From contig DAVZHW010000004.1 in NCBI GenBank assembly GCA_052273625.1, forward strand, positions 1 through 64,000: 64,000 nt of DNA, in the 5' to 3' direction. The DNA is from Fimenecus sp052273625. GTDB lineage: Bacteria; Bacillota; Clostridia; Oscillospirales; Acutalibacteraceae. The position numbers and the translations under genes were made by a program. The notes under the pieces were generated by a model, which saw only the letters and a list, made by a program, of their open reading frames with translations, was not told where the DNA came from and searched no databases. Every line of letters starts with the position of its first letter. The first letter of the stretch is position 1. Below are positions 15,328-25,654 of this stretch, in pieces.

Positions 15328-18300
15328 TTATCGTTCAAAAATCTTCTCTTTTTGCTTTTTCGGCACTTCGCTCTCATCAGGCTCACCGCCGACAATTTCG
15401 TTTTCGGTTTTATCCATATTAAGAAGAATATTAAGTTCATCCAATCTTGCAAGTTTTACTTTCAAATCTTCCTCTTGGGTAAAAGGCTTTTCAACCTCTG
15501 CTTTAGCAGTTTCAAATTGAGCTTTCGTGTTTACAAGCTCATTCTCAGCAAAGGATAAAGCTTCTGAAAACTTTTCTACACCGTTATCAATTCGAGTAAT
15601 ATTGCCGTAAGAGTCCTCTCCAAGAAATACATTTCTGCTTGTAAAACCTTTAATCTTAACCATATATGTTCGCTCTAAAGTATCAAACGAAAGTTCCATA
15701 TCAAAGCCACGATATTTGCCAAGATAAGTAGGTTCAGGACTACTCATCAGCTTGCAAGCTTCAATTATTGCCTTACCGGCTTCTGCTTTTTCGGAATAAA
15801 AAACACCCTTAATCTCCATACCGACAAAGTGGTCGTCTGTTGGTTTTGGGTTACGTTTTGCAGTTTCGGCATCTTGTTTAAGTCCCTCGATTTTATTTTG
15901 TAAAGAGGTAATTTGTTGAGGATAATACTTAATTATCTTGTCCTCAAGACGATACTTTTCCGATAAGAAATTGGATTTTAACAGCTTCAGCTTTTGTACC
16001 TGAATATCCAAATCCATCTTTTCTTTGATATATGGGTTGCCGGTAGCAAGCATTTTAATTTCCGCATAGGATAGGGCAGTTTCATCAATGTCCTCAGCGG
16101 AACGAACCGGAGATTTGCTCGTCATAATCTGACTTGCAAACTTCTGCTTGCCCTCTACGAGCTGATAGAGGTATGCGTCAAAGGTCTGTTCCGTTACATA
16201 TCGGTAAATATCTACATCCGGATTTGAGTTTCCCTGACGAATGATACGACCGGAACGCTGCTCCAAGTCTGAAGGTCGCCAAGGACAATCCACATCGTGC
16301 AAAGCAATCAATCTGTCCTGCACATTTGTACCTGCGCCCATCTTCTGAGTTGAACCGAGAAGCACTCTGACTTCGCCTTTACGGGTCTTTTGGAACAGCT
16401 CTTTTTTCTTAATATCCGTGTCGGCTTCGTGTATAAATTTCACTTCGCTTTCAGGAACACCTCGCTCAATAAGCTTCTTTCTGATGTCGTTATATACAGA
16501 GAAAGTACCATCGTTCTTTGGTGTTGAAAGGTCACAGAACACGAGCTGCGCCGATTTCTTATCGGCGGTTTCTTCCCATATACGGTAGATATTATCGACA
16601 CAAGCATTGATTTTACTATCCTCAAAGTCGGGCAGCATATCGTTTAACATTCTTTGGTCGAGAGCAAGTTTTCTACCATCGTTTGTGATTTTCAACATAT
16701 TGTCAACGCTTGAATCAACAGCACCGCCACGAACCTTCTCAGCTCGCTCTGCAAGAGAAGCAACCATTTCTTTTTGCATTTCCGACGGCTTGACCGCAAC
16801 ATTGTGATAATGTGCTTGTGGTACGGGAAGGTCAAGCATATCCGCTGTTTTTATATCGGCGACCTCCTTAAACATCGCCATAAGCTCCGGCAGATTATAG
16901 AACTTGGCAAATCTCGTTTTCGCACGATACCCTGTCCCTTCGGGAGTTAATTCCACGGCTGTCACGGTTTCACCGAAGGTCGAAGCCCAACTATCAAAGT
17001 GCTGTAAATCATTCTTCACAAGTGTATTATACTGCAAATATCTCTGAATAGTATAGAGTTCCACCATAGAGTTTGAGATAGGTGTTCCCGTTGCAAAGAC
17101 AGTTCCTCGCCCTCCGGTCAGCTCATCAAGGTATCTGCATTTCATAAAGAGGTCAGAAGATTTCTGTGCCTCTGTCTGTGCGATACCGCCCACATTTCTC
17201 ATTTTTGTATAAAGGAAAAGGTTCTTGTAATAATGGCTCTCATCTATAAAAAGCCTGTCTACACCCAATTCCTCAAAAGTCACTACATCATCCTTTCTCG
17301 TTTGGTCATTGAGTTTTTCCAGCTTCAGCTTCACAGCTCTCTTTGATTTTTCAAGCTGTTTCACAGAAAAATTTTCTCCACGGTTACGCTTCAAATCAGC
17401 GATACCATTTGTGATTTCCTCAAGCTGCTGTTCCAAGATTGACCTTTGTCTTTCAAGGGACATCGGTATTTTTTCAAATTGGGAATGACCGATAATCACA
17501 GCGTCATAATCGCCTGTGGCAATGCGACCGCAGAATTTCTTACGGTTCTTTGTTTCAAAATCTTTCTTTGTCGCCACAAGAATATTTGCTGCCGGATATA
17601 ACTGCAAATACTCCGCCGCCCATTGCTCTGTCAAATGGTTTGGAACAACAAACAACGATTTATTACAAAGTCCAAGCCGCTTTGACTCCTGTGCCGCCGC
17701 TACCATTTCAAAAGTCTTTCCTGCACCGACTGCGTGGGCAAGAAGTGTGTTCCCGCCGTAAAGAATATGTGCCACCGCATTTCTTTGATGTTCCCTAAGT
17801 TCAATTTCAGGGTTCATCCCATTAAATGTGATATGACTTCCATCGTATTCACGGGGTCTGATACTGTTGAATTTTTCGTTATAGAGCTTGCAAAGTTTTT
17901 CCCTTCGGGCAGGGTCTGCCCATATCCAATCCTGAAAGCCTTGCTTAATAAGTTCTTGCTTTGCCTGTGCGATTGCCGTTTCTTTTTTATTCAGAACAGC
18001 CTTCTTTTTGCCCTCATCATCTTCGATATAATCAAAGATACGGACATCTTTTAGGTTCAGCGTTTCCTCAATTATCTTGTATGCGTTAATTCGAGAAGTT
18101 CCGTAAGTGCTGTATGCTTTAACATTAGAACGGTCATAGCTCTTACCCTCGATATTCCATTCACCGGAATATTGAGAGAAATGGACTTTGATATTCCAAC
18201 GTGCGTAATAGGGCGTACCCAAGAACTCAAACATAAACTGCTGGATTATCTCCGGAGGCATCCAAGTAGCTCCGAGCCTTACGGATATTTCGCTTGCCGT

Positions 18301-21300
18301 CAGGTCTTTCGGCTGAACTTTCTCCAGAGCCTCTACATTGATTTTATAATCATCGGGATACACCTCGGCAGATTTTTTGGCTGTAATAAGTTTCTCTCGG
18401 ACATTTCCCGAAAGGTACTCATCTGCCATCAGATACTTTTGTTCGCTTACATTCCCGTAGCCGTAAAGTGGGTTTAAGAAGATTACGCCCTTTAAGTCAG
18501 AGAATAATTCTTCTTCGCTTTTGCCTGTAAGCTCACGCATATATTCCATATCAACGGTTGCTTTCTCTCCCATAGATACGGCAAGCGCTTCGTCCGCCGT
18601 ATCAACCTCCGTTATCGGTTTATGCGGTTTTATTGTACGCTTAAAAAACATATCAGCCTTGCGTTCAAGCTCGCCGTTTTCGTTGATAACTTCAAGTGCG
18701 GAAAGCAGGGCAAAGGAACTGTCATCACCGAATGCCGACACATTGGCTCTGCTGTTAATCAGTCCGTATTTCTTTGTATAACCGTCATAAAGGCTGTTGA
18801 GTTTTGACTGCTCGGCTTTGATTTCTTCGTCGGGATAATCTTCGGTTTGAAGTTCAATCAGGTTGCGGACACAATCTCTTATCGCAACCATACCCTTAAT
18901 GCGGTTTTCGGCTGTTGCAGATACTATGGCAGGCGACATACGGGAGTTCTCACGAAAATAGATTTTATCGTCAACAATCGTGTATGAAAAGTTTCTCACA
19001 TTCGGGTCTGCCGGGATAGAATTATCTTCTTCCTCAAGTTCATCTTCCACTTCGTAATCGGAAATTTCTCCGTGTATATTCGCTACCGCTTCCGATAACA
19101 ATTCGGATAAATCTGCATTTTCAAACGGTACGCAGGTTACTTCTTCGCCAAAGCGACCGCTTACTGTTTTCATTTCGCCCAGTATCATTTCAGGGTGCTC
19201 TACAAAATACGAGTTCATCGTGATACCATTTTCATTCGTGCCAAGCTGTACCCAGTCGGGTACAATATCAATGAGCCTGTCACGCTTTTGCAAGAACAAA
19301 ATGTCCGATACGACCTCTGTTCCGGCATTGCCCTTAAAGGTATCATTCGGCAGTCTGATTGCTCCGAGAAGTTCTGCTCTTTGGGCAATATATTTTCTGA
19401 CCGATGAATTGGTTTTATCCATTGTGCCTTTGCTTGTGACAAGAGCCATTACACCGCCGGGTCTTAACTTATCCAAAGACTTGGCAAAGAAATAGTCGTG
19501 AATAAGGAAGTTGTACTTATCGTATCTCTTGTCTGTCACCTTGAAATCGCCGAATGGCACATTGCCGATAACTCCGTCAAAGAAACTGTCGGGAACATTG
19601 ACTTCTTCAAATCCTTGTGCCGCTATTGAGGACTTCTGATAAAGCTGCTGTGCAATACCTGCCGAAACGGTATCAAGTTCAACGCCGTAAACTTTTGCGT
19701 TTTCCATTGATTTTGGCAGCATACCGATAAAATTACCGATACCGCAGGATGGCTCTAACAAATTGCCCTCACGAAATCCCATCTGTTCCATTGCTTTGTA
19801 TATGGCATTGATAACTGCTGGAGGGGTATAAAAGGCGGTCAAGGTGCTTTCTCTTGCCGAAGCGTATTCTTCAGGTGAAAGCAAAGTGTAAAGCTCTACA
19901 AACTCATCTGCCCAAGCTGAATTATTCTCGTCAAAGGCTTCGGGCAAACCACCCCAACCGACATATTTAGATAAGACAAGTTGTTCTTCGGGTGTGGCAA
20001 ATCTGTTTTCAAACTCACATTCTTTGAGTACTCTTATTGCTTCTGCATTTCTGCGAAAACGCTCTTTCTTGCCGACTTGTTCAACAGGGTTAGAACGCAA
20101 ATCAAAGTTATTTCGTTCCGCCATCGACACATCGGGGTGCAGGTCAAAACTTTTTACCTTTTCTTTTTTCTTTTTCTCCCAAGCAGGAACAATCGGCTCA
20201 GGTTCTTTATCGTAACCGTTTCCGATACGAATGCCCTCGTTATACATCTCATCGTAGCTGTCAAAACCGTTTTGAACGGCTACAATTTCTCGGTAGTCCT
20301 CAATCGGAACTTTACCGATATTGGTTGCTATCATATCACTTCTTTCGGCAGTTTCAATGAGTGCTTCCATTGTCTCAGGCGTACACTCTGTATAATCAGG
20401 TGTCTGACTGAAAGCATTTTCAGCTTCTTCAAACCACTTAGTACCTACATCTGCAAGCGTTTGGTCTGCGATACTGCCGAGATAATCAAAGAAGTCATCT
20501 GTCGATTTGTGGGTTTTTGCCGCTTCTTTGATTTCATCAAAGGAGAGTGTATTTGTAACATATTGACCTCCGGCATTGCTGTCGGGGTTATAGTACATCC
20601 AAGTTACACTTTCATTGTCCCGGTCGATAAAGAAGGCGTCGTCATAACCGGTTATCGGACTGAAATCCTGTACGATTTCGGTATCGTTTTGAGCCTTATT
20701 TTCGCCTGTAACGGCTTTTTCTTCCGCCGGTAATACACTGACCTTCAAGTGGTCGTTTATTGGATTTTCACGCACTTTACGGTCAAATTCCGAACGCTCA
20801 AACTCTTTGTTAAATAACGGCATTTCGGTATCATAAAGCATTACTCTCTTATCATCAAAAGATAAGATTTCGTATTCCGAAGCACCGATATATACTGTAT
20901 CGCCGAGATGATATTCATATCGTGCTTCCGTTTCTACCTCGTTGTTTTCAGTTTCGGGTGGGGCAGAAGAAAGTATTTCACGATTTCTTTGCTGCTCTGC
21001 AAGTTCTGCTCGCCGTTCTTCTTGTTTTTCAAGCCACTTTGGATACTGCTCCTTTTCTTTTGGATTGAGGTATCTGTCCATACGGATAAGTTCTCCGATA
21101 CGCTTTTCAACCTGATTCCATTTAAGAGTGAGTTTAGGTGCGCCGTTTCCAAATCCTTTTGAAAGGGTTATGCCTTTTCCGTCGTGGTTTTCATCAATAC
21201 CTGCACCGATAATAACAGGATATGAACCGCCCCAACCGTATTCATTTTTGAGAAAATCTGCGTTTTCCTTTGCGGACAGGCTCTTTTCAAACTGCTCATA

Positions 21301-22989
21301 GATACGCATTTTACCCTCGGATATTCCGCTTCCACGGGTGAGAACTGCGTCGATAATCTCTTGAGAAAAAGAAAAGGCAGAGGACTTTTGTTCCTCTGCC
21401 TGACTGTTTGATATTAAGCTCATCTGCATATCCGTTGACGGTAACGGTTTTATCCTGTCGGTTAATTCTCCCAAAAGACGCATTGCTTCGAAGTGCTGGG
21501 CGATTACGCCCCAATCATAAAAACTCTGCTTTGTTCGACTTTCGTACTTGCCCTCCCACAAGTGAAGAACATTCTGAAATGTCTTGTAGCCTACCGTTCT
21601 GCCGTCCTCCAATGTGAGTTCGGTGTAGTCGTTATTGAAAATACTCTTAACATATTCAGTCCTATCCGAATTACTTGTGTTTCTTTCAAAGAAGTCTTCG
21701 ATTTCTTCTTTTGAAGCGGACAGGTGTGGGGTAGTGCCGAGTATTTCTCTGATTGTATCGTCTCCGCCGAAAAACGGCAGGCTCTTGTCCTCGTGTTCTC
21801 TGTCGTAATACTCTAATTGAATATTACCTGTTCCTTCACGATTTCCTGTGCCGAGTTCCTGATATTGTTCATCAAGCGAACCCATTTCATCATATCGTCT
21901 GCTTTCAGCTGCTCGGTCACGCCTTGGTCTTTCGCCATCTGCTTGACTAAGCTTTCCTCCAATTCCATTGCTCTCTCTTCCACTTCCGCCAAGTGCTGTA
22001 TCAGAATTCCTTTCGTCAACAGATTGCAATATATGATTTCGTGTTCTTCCTGCAAGTATTTTCTCCTCATCCTTGCCCATCTGCCCAGCATTACTTCCGG
22101 CTGTTCCGGTAACTTCAAGTCCGGAAGAAGATAATCTCCCACCTGCGTGTATGTTATTTCCATAGTTGTTTCTCCCTTCGTTTTTATTTACATCTGCATT
22201 ATAGTTCTTTTTTTCAGATAAATCAAATGTGCGATTTTTTTGTTCGTACATTAAAATGGACTTTGCTATCTGTTCGAGAGCGATTTTTGCGGTTTTATTT
22301 GTTGCAACTCCAACCGCATTAAAAACTTCTTGTGAATTAAATTTTGAAAGGACTGCAAAATCCGAAGGAGAATAATTTTTATCAACGTCTAACCCTAATC
22401 GTGCCATTATCATATATGACACGCTGTCTTTTACGAAATTTAAATATAAAGTGTTAGCTTCTTCGGTAGGTAAAGATTTTATATCACTACCTAATCCAAC
22501 ATTCATAAAATCAGAAATGTATTTTTCGGTGTTGTTTTTAATAATGTTAGAAACACTTTCTTTTATAACACCTTCGAGGCTTGTTACATCGTAAACACCA
22601 AAAGCATTTTTAAGTGCTTCGATTACTGTTGTTTCATACTCAGGCTTCATATCCCAAATCGGAACAGATCGGGAATGACTGATTTCGTGCGTATCCGAAA
22701 CATCAAAATAATGAATGAGTCTTTGTCGGCTTCTGTCGGCAGACTCAAAAACAGCAATACCTTTTGCACCCTTATTAACCCATCTTTTAAATGTTTCATT
22801 CCAACGTTCGATTTCAAGAACAGCCGTCGCATTAGGTCTTTGTATGAAAAGTAAGAACTGTTCGTCAAAACGCAGCTTAAAATTTCTTCCGGCGGTCTGG
22901 AGAAATGATTGCCATTTTACAGGGTCAGTTATTATTTCTGAACAAGCTCTGTCATAAATCTCTGATATAACGTCAAATTTTTGAGCCAT
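15328..22989 (-). CDS. Giant DNA methylase / SNF2-like helicase of the ICE
   Basis: About 2553 residues. An ArdC-like N-domain (~1-120) and a variable linker (~270-400) come first. An N6-adenine methyltransferase core follows, with SAM motif LEPSCGIGNF near 1080 and catalytic motif NVPFGDF (an NPPF variant) near 1143. Next is an SF2/SNF2-type helicase with Walker A AVGAGKT near 1750, DESH near 1920 and motif VI QRSGRIIRQGN near 2250. A coiled C-terminal region closes it. Such proteins are ICE hallmarks, thought to modify or remodel element DNA for replication or protection in the recipient. ATG at 22989 is preferred over 22998 because AGGAGG sits 10 bases before it. The linker region also encodes tnpV in another frame. 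Confidence 0.9.
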   Translation of the reverse strand: MAQKFDVISEIYDRACSEIITDPVKWQSFLQTAGRNFKLRFDEQFLLFIQRPNATAVLEIERWNETFKRWVNKGAKGIAVFESADRSRQRLIHYFDVSDTHEISHSRSVPIWDMKPEYETTVIEALKNAFGVYDVTSLEGVIKESVSNIIKNNTEKYISDFMNVGLGSDIKSLPTEEANTLYLNFVKDSVSYMIMARLGLDVDKNYSPSDFAVLSKFNSQEVFNAVGVATNKTAKIALEQIAKSILMYEQKNRTFDLSEKKNYNADVNKNEGRNNYGNNIHAGGRLSSSGLEVTGTAGSNAGQMGKDEEKILAGRTRNHILQSVDERNSDTALGGSGRESNGIGGKLSQADGERPRRDRAAESRRYDEMGSLDEQYQELGTGNREGTGNIQLEYYDREHEDKSLPFFGGDDTIREILGTTPHLSASKEEIEDFFERNTSNSDRTEYVKSIFNNDYTELTLEDGRTVGYKTFQNVLHLWEGKYESRTKQSFYDWGVIAQHFEAMRLLGELTDRIKPLPSTDMQMSLISNSQAEEQKSSAFSFSQEIIDAVLTRGSGISEGKMRIYEQFEKSLSAKENADFLKNEYGWGGSYPVIIGAGIDENHDGKGITLSKGFGNGAPKLTLKWNQVEKRIGELIRMDRYLNPKEKEQYPKWLEKQEERRAELAEQQRNREILSSAPPETENNEVETEARYEYHLGDTVYIGASEYEILSFDDKRVMLYDTEMPLFNKEFERSEFDRKVRENPINDHLKVSVLPAEEKAVTGENKAQNDTEIVQDFSPITGYDDAFFIDRDNESVTWMYYNPDSNAGGQYVTNTLSFDEIKEAAKTHKSTDDFFDYLGSIADQTLADVGTKWFEEAENAFSQTPDYTECTPETMEALIETAERSDMIATNIGKVPIEDYREIVAVQNGFDSYDEMYNEGIRIGNGYDKEPEPIVPAWEKKKKEKVKSFDLHPDVSMAERNNFDLRSNPVEQVGKKERFRRNAEAIRVLKECEFENRFATPEEQLVLSKYVGWGGLPEAFDENNSAWADEFVELYTLLSPEEYASARESTLTAFYTPPAVINAIYKAMEQMGFREGNLLEPSCGIGNFIGMLPKSMENAKVYGVELDTVSAGIAQQLYQKSSIAAQGFEEVNVPDSFFDGVIGNVPFGDFKVTDKRYDKYNFLIHDYFFAKSLDKLRPGGVMALVTSKGTMDKTNSSVRKYIAQRAELLGAIRLPNDTFKGNAGTEVVSDILFLQKRDRLIDIVPDWVQLGTNENGITMNSYFVEHPEMILGEMKTVSGRFGEEVTCVPFENADLSELLSEAVANIHGEISDYEVEDELEEEDNSIPADPNVRNFSYTIVDDKIYFRENSRMSPAIVSATAENRIKGMVAIRDCVRNLIELQTEDYPDEEIKAEQSKLNSLYDGYTKKYGLINSRANVSAFGDDSSFALLSALEVINENGELERKADMFFKRTIKPHKPITEVDTADEALAVSMGEKATVDMEYMRELTGKSEEELFSDLKGVIFLNPLYGYGNVSEQKYLMADEYLSGNVREKLITAKKSAEVYPDDYKINVEALEKVQPKDLTASEISVRLGATWMPPEIIQQFMFEFLGTPYYARWNIKVHFSQYSGEWNIEGKSYDRSNVKAYSTYGTSRINAYKIIEETLNLKDVRIFDYIEDDEGKKKAVLNKKETAIAQAKQELIKQGFQDWIWADPARREKLCKLYNEKFNSIRPREYDGSHITFNGMNPEIELREHQRNAVAHILYGGNTLLAHAVGAGKTFEMVAAAQESKRLGLCNKSLFVVPNHLTEQWAAEYLQLYPAANILVATKKDFETKNRKKFCGRIATGDYDAVIIGHSQFEKIPMSLERQRSILEQQLEEITNGIADLKRNRGENFSVKQLEKSKRAVKLKLEKLNDQTRKDDVVTFEELGVDRLFIDESHYYKNLFLYTKMRNVGGIAQTEAQKSSDLFMKCRYLDELTGGRGTVFATGTPISNSMVELYTIQRYLQYNTLVKNDLQHFDSWASTFGETVTAVELTPEGTGYRAKTRFAKFYNLPELMAMFKEVADIKTADMLDLPVPQAHYHNVAVKPSEMQKEMVASLAERAEKVRGGAVDSSVDNMLKITNDGRKLALDQRMLNDMLPDFEDSKINACVDNIYRIWEETADKKSAQLVFCDLSTPKNDGTFSVYNDIRKKLIERGVPESEVKFIHEADTDIKKKELFQKTRKGEVRVLLGSTQKMGAGTNVQDRLIALHDVDCPWRPSDLEQRSGRIIRQGNSNPDVDIYRYVTEQTFDAYLYQLVEGKQKFASQIMTSKSPVRSAEDIDETALSYAEIKMLATGNPYIKEKMDLDIQVQKLKLLKSNFLSEKYRLEDKIIKYYPQQITSLQNKIEGLKQDAETAKRNPKPTDDHFVGMEIKGVFYSEKAEAGKAIIEACKLMSSPEPTYLGKYRGFDMELSFDTLERTYMVKIKGFTSRNVFLGEDSYGNITRIDNGVEKFSEALSFAENELVNTKAQFETAKAEVEKPFTQEEDLKVKLARLDELNILLNMDKTENEIVGGEPDESEVPKKQKEKIFER
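21813..22163 (-). CDS. tnpV: TnpV-family protein nested in the methylase-helicase gene
   Basis: 116 residues beginning MEITYTQVGDYLLPDLKLPE and containing GRWARMRRKYLQE, GVTEQLKADDMMKWV and MNNIRNSAQEIV, the familiar TnpV pattern (transposon-encoded protein of Tn4451-type and ICE DNA) at full family length. It lies wholly inside the giant methylase gene, same strand, +1 frame, over that protein's low-complexity linker. It has its own AAGGGAG 8 bases before the ATG and its own promoter just upstream (TTGATT, 17 bases, TATAAT). Function of TnpV is not established. Both frames stay open over 351 bases, so this is either true dual coding or a preserved relic. The protein match makes the former more likely. 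Confidence 0.75.
   Translation of the reverse strand: MEITYTQVGDYLLPDLKLPEQPEVMLGRWARMRRKYLQEEHEIIYCNLLTKGILIQHLAEVEERAMELEESLVKQMAKDQGVTEQLKADDMMKWVRLMNNIRNSAQEIVKEQVIFN
22198..22234 (-). promoter_or_regulatory. Internal promoter P3 of tnpV with shared box
   Basis: Minus-strand -35 TTGATT (22221-22226), 17-base spacer, -10 TATAAT (22198-22203), about 35 bases ahead of the tnpV ATG. The box TCGCACATTTG (22224-22234) overlaps the -35 at exactly the offset seen in P1 and P2. It lies inside the coding region of the methylase-helicase. Confidence 0.65.
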
Positions 22990-23040
22990 TAGATACATAC
23001 CTCCTGTATTTATTTTCTTTTCACAATCTGACTATAAGAA

Positions 23041-23067
23041 AACAACGCCCAATAAATGAGCGTTGTT
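23041..23067 (-). terminator. Terminator between LRR protein and methylase genes
   Basis: Perfect 8-base stem AACAACGC (23041-23048) with GCGTTGTT (23060-23067). T runs flank it on both strands. It lies 9 bases past the stop of the LRR gene. I see no strong promoter between it and the methylase start, so the methylase may depend on read-through. Confidence 0.7.
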
Positions 23068-23075
23068 TTTATTGT

Positions 23076-25565
23076 TTACTTTGCCGTCCATTGAGCAACT
23101 ACGCTGTATGAATTACAACTTCCGTCATAACCGAGGAAATTGCCCTCATCTTCGGGAATAGTGTAGGTGTCGCCGACTTCGGCTGCCATTTGTTCGAGGT
23201 CAGCAGCTGATATTGTTATAATCTGACCTTCGCTTTTGAGGTATTCTCCCGTAACATTATTACGGAATGCCCATCCTGCAAACTCGTAGCCTTCTTTTTT
23301 GAAGGGAGTTTTCAATGCAAGCGTAAATGCCATCTTATTGAATGGTTCTTTGGTTGTAACGGTATATGAAGGCATATATCCTTTACCACCATTGGAGTCG
23401 TAGCTTACTGTTACAGTCTGTGGTCCTCTGTATGCGTCTTGACAGTCAACAAATTGCAATTTATTGTTATCGGCCCAAGTTTGTGCGTATGAACCGCTTA
23501 CACCATAAATTGTTTGCGGTAATTTATCTGCTTTGTAAAAAGCGGACAGAGTACCCTTATAATCCTCTCTCAAACCGTTTCCTGCAATACTTGTTACAGT
23601 ACTCGGTATAAGAATTTTATCAAGTGTTGCGCATTTGAAAGCACAAGGTGCTATTTCCTTAACGGTTTTCGGAACTTCGTAACCGTATTTTGTTGAGGTT
23701 TTTCCTGCGGGATAAAGAAGAAGTTTTGTAATGTCCTTGTTAAAGAGAACTCCGTCAACCGAAGCAAAATACGGGTTATCTGCACTAACATTTATTGTTT
23801 GGCAGCGAGCTGCGATTTTCTTTATTGCTTCAAGTTGCTCTTGATTCAAGTTGCCTTCATAGGAAGTAGTTCCGTTATAATTGCTGAAAGAGCCGGGAAT
23901 ATAATTATAATGGTCGGAAGTATGTACTAAATAGTCGGAAATGAACTCTTTTAGTTCGTTGCCAATATTAAGTGTTCTATATGAAGAAAATGCACCTTCT
24001 CCGACGCTTGTACAACCATCAAGCAAGTTAATTGTATCAAGGTTATTATATCCTGCAAAGGCGTATTTGCCTACATTTCCTTTAATGGTAAGACCATTTA
24101 ATAATTGAGCTTCAGCTTCCGGATGACCAAACGTACCAAGTTGTGTTCTGTTAAATGCGTAGTCTTCTACATTTCCGGATATTATCGTATTGCCGGCAAT
24201 GCCGGTATATATAAATGCTCCGGCTTTAATATCTTTTATTGTTGCAGGGAAAGATGTATTAAACTGCGAGGCGTTGATATTAGACATATCAGATATTTTT
24301 TCTTTTAATGTTCCCACAACCGGTGTTTCTTGGCTCGAACCAATCAAAAAAGCACATTCGCCAATTGTTTCTAATCCTTCGTTGAATGTTATCGGTAAAT
24401 AATAAGAACCACGGCATATTGCTAAACTGTTATCCTTATAATTTGTCATAATACCTGAAACAGTATGGTGTGGTCCGTACCATAGGGCAAAAGCAAGCTT
24501 TCCTATTGATTTTACGGAACTCGGTATAACGGTTGAAGTTGCATTTGTTGAGTCTGAGGTGCAGATTAATCCGGTATTGAACATAAAAGCACAATCTCCG
24601 ATTTCTTCTACCGTGTCAGCGATACTAATATGTCTAAGTCCCATAGTTCCATCTTCGTGAGAATACTTTTGTATAACTTCATCACGATATTCTTCAGCTT
24701 CACGGCTATAATTGTTAGCATAAATCCTGTCATCCGTATAATCGCCAAGCATAAACGCACCTGCGCCGATATTCTTCACACCGGATTTAATAATAGCCGT
24801 ATTTAAGGTAAATGAATGTTTAGCCATTGGAGAAGCTTCGTTCAAATATTCCGGTCCTGTTGTCGGACAAACAAAACCATCATTATATTCAACATCACTA
24901 TCATTGGGATTGTACGATATATCAAATTTCTGATAATCTTTCATTATACCGTCGGAATCTTCTCCGTTGGCAAGAATAGTCACGCTTGAATAATCATCAT
25001 TGAATTTCGCAACTACCCATTCAGCTTTATTTTTGCCGATTGCATATAAATGCTCATCGGCAGCGATTTCTTCAGCTGTGTATGTTTTATCTTTAACATC
25101 GAAAGAAAAAACAGCTATATCGGAATATGTTCCGGAATATTTTGCTTGTTCGGTTACAGCCACACCGAAATTATATTCTTCTGTGTCCGGCGAGCCTGCT
25201 TTGTGGGTTATGATGGTCGAACCACTTGCAACATCTCCTCTATCGTCAACGAGCTTATACGGAATTGTTGCTCCTCGCTGCTCGGTCATAACACCGCTGT
25301 ACGATACTGTACCGACAAGCGTTGTTTCATCATTTAATTGTGCATTTACAATTTTTACAGTATTCGCAGCGGTATTAACCGCCTCGCCGTATTCTTGAGC
25401 TTTTGTGTATCGAGGTATTGTGACGGTATAAGATGTATCTTCCACATAGCTTACAGGGGTTGTTCCAACCACTTCTTTTGCAAATGCAATGGTAGGAACG
25501 CTTATTACCATTAACGTACTTAGTACAATCGATACCAAGCGTTTGGTATGTTTTGTTATTTTCAC
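23076..25565 (-). CDS. Secreted BspA-type leucine-rich-repeat surface protein
   Basis: 829 residues. A signal peptide (1-~29, ending IAFA) leads into a domain of ~110 residues (SYTVTIPRYTKAQEYGEA to DIAVFSFDV) related to the 179-residue secreted protein encoded next upstream. Residues ~250-690 are irregular BspA/LRR_5 repeats (IPSSVKSIGKLAFALW, TIGECAFLIG, VGKYAFAGYNN, TSVGEGAFSSY). The C-terminal ~100 residues resemble a Listeria-Bacteroides (InlB B-type) repeat (YDSNGGKG, YEFAGWAF). No LPxTG or membrane anchor is seen. BspA proteins bind host or bacterial surfaces. A mating-pair or host-adhesion role here is inference. The start is GTG with AAAGGAG 7 bases upstream. Confidence 0.85.
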   Translation of the reverse strand: MKITKHTKRLVSIVLSTLMVISVPTIAFAKEVVGTTPVSYVEDTSYTVTIPRYTKAQEYGEAVNTAANTVKIVNAQLNDETTLVGTVSYSGVMTEQRGATIPYKLVDDRGDVASGSTIITHKAGSPDTEEYNFGVAVTEQAKYSGTYSDIAVFSFDVKDKTYTAEEIAADEHLYAIGKNKAEWVVAKFNDDYSSVTILANGEDSDGIMKDYQKFDISYNPNDSDVEYNDGFVCPTTGPEYLNEASPMAKHSFTLNTAIIKSGVKNIGAGAFMLGDYTDDRIYANNYSREAEEYRDEVIQKYSHEDGTMGLRHISIADTVEEIGDCAFMFNTGLICTSDSTNATSTVIPSSVKSIGKLAFALWYGPHHTVSGIMTNYKDNSLAICRGSYYLPITFNEGLETIGECAFLIGSSQETPVVGTLKEKISDMSNINASQFNTSFPATIKDIKAGAFIYTGIAGNTIISGNVEDYAFNRTQLGTFGHPEAEAQLLNGLTIKGNVGKYAFAGYNNLDTINLLDGCTSVGEGAFSSYRTLNIGNELKEFISDYLVHTSDHYNYIPGSFSNYNGTTSYEGNLNQEQLEAIKKIAARCQTINVSADNPYFASVDGVLFNKDITKLLLYPAGKTSTKYGYEVPKTVKEIAPCAFKCATLDKILIPSTVTSIAGNGLREDYKGTLSAFYKADKLPQTIYGVSGSYAQTWADNNKLQFVDCQDAYRGPQTVTVSYDSNGGKGYMPSYTVTTKEPFNKMAFTLALKTPFKKEGYEFAGWAFRNNVTGEYLKSEGQIITISAADLEQMAAEVGDTYTIPEDEGNFLGYDGSCNSYSVVAQWTAK

Positions 25566-25589
25566 ATTACCACTCCTTTCTGTTCTTTG

Positions 25590-25633
25590 AAAAAATCCGG
25601 CTTAACAGCTGACAAGGAAACTGAAAAACCGGA
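25590..25633 (-). terminator. Terminator after the 179-residue secreted protein
   Basis: Minus strand TCCGGTTT pairs with AAGCCGGA (8 pairs with one G-T), 26-base loop, then TTTTTT. It lies between the stop of the small secreted protein and the LRR gene start. Confidence 0.55.
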
Positions 25634-25654
25634 ATCTTACTTAAAAACTTAACT

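Noticed and set aside
19981..20733. 250-codon plus-strand frame opposite the methylase-helicase
   Set aside because: Long but Phe/Cys-rich antisense reading of a well-supported gene; no ribosome site or motif.
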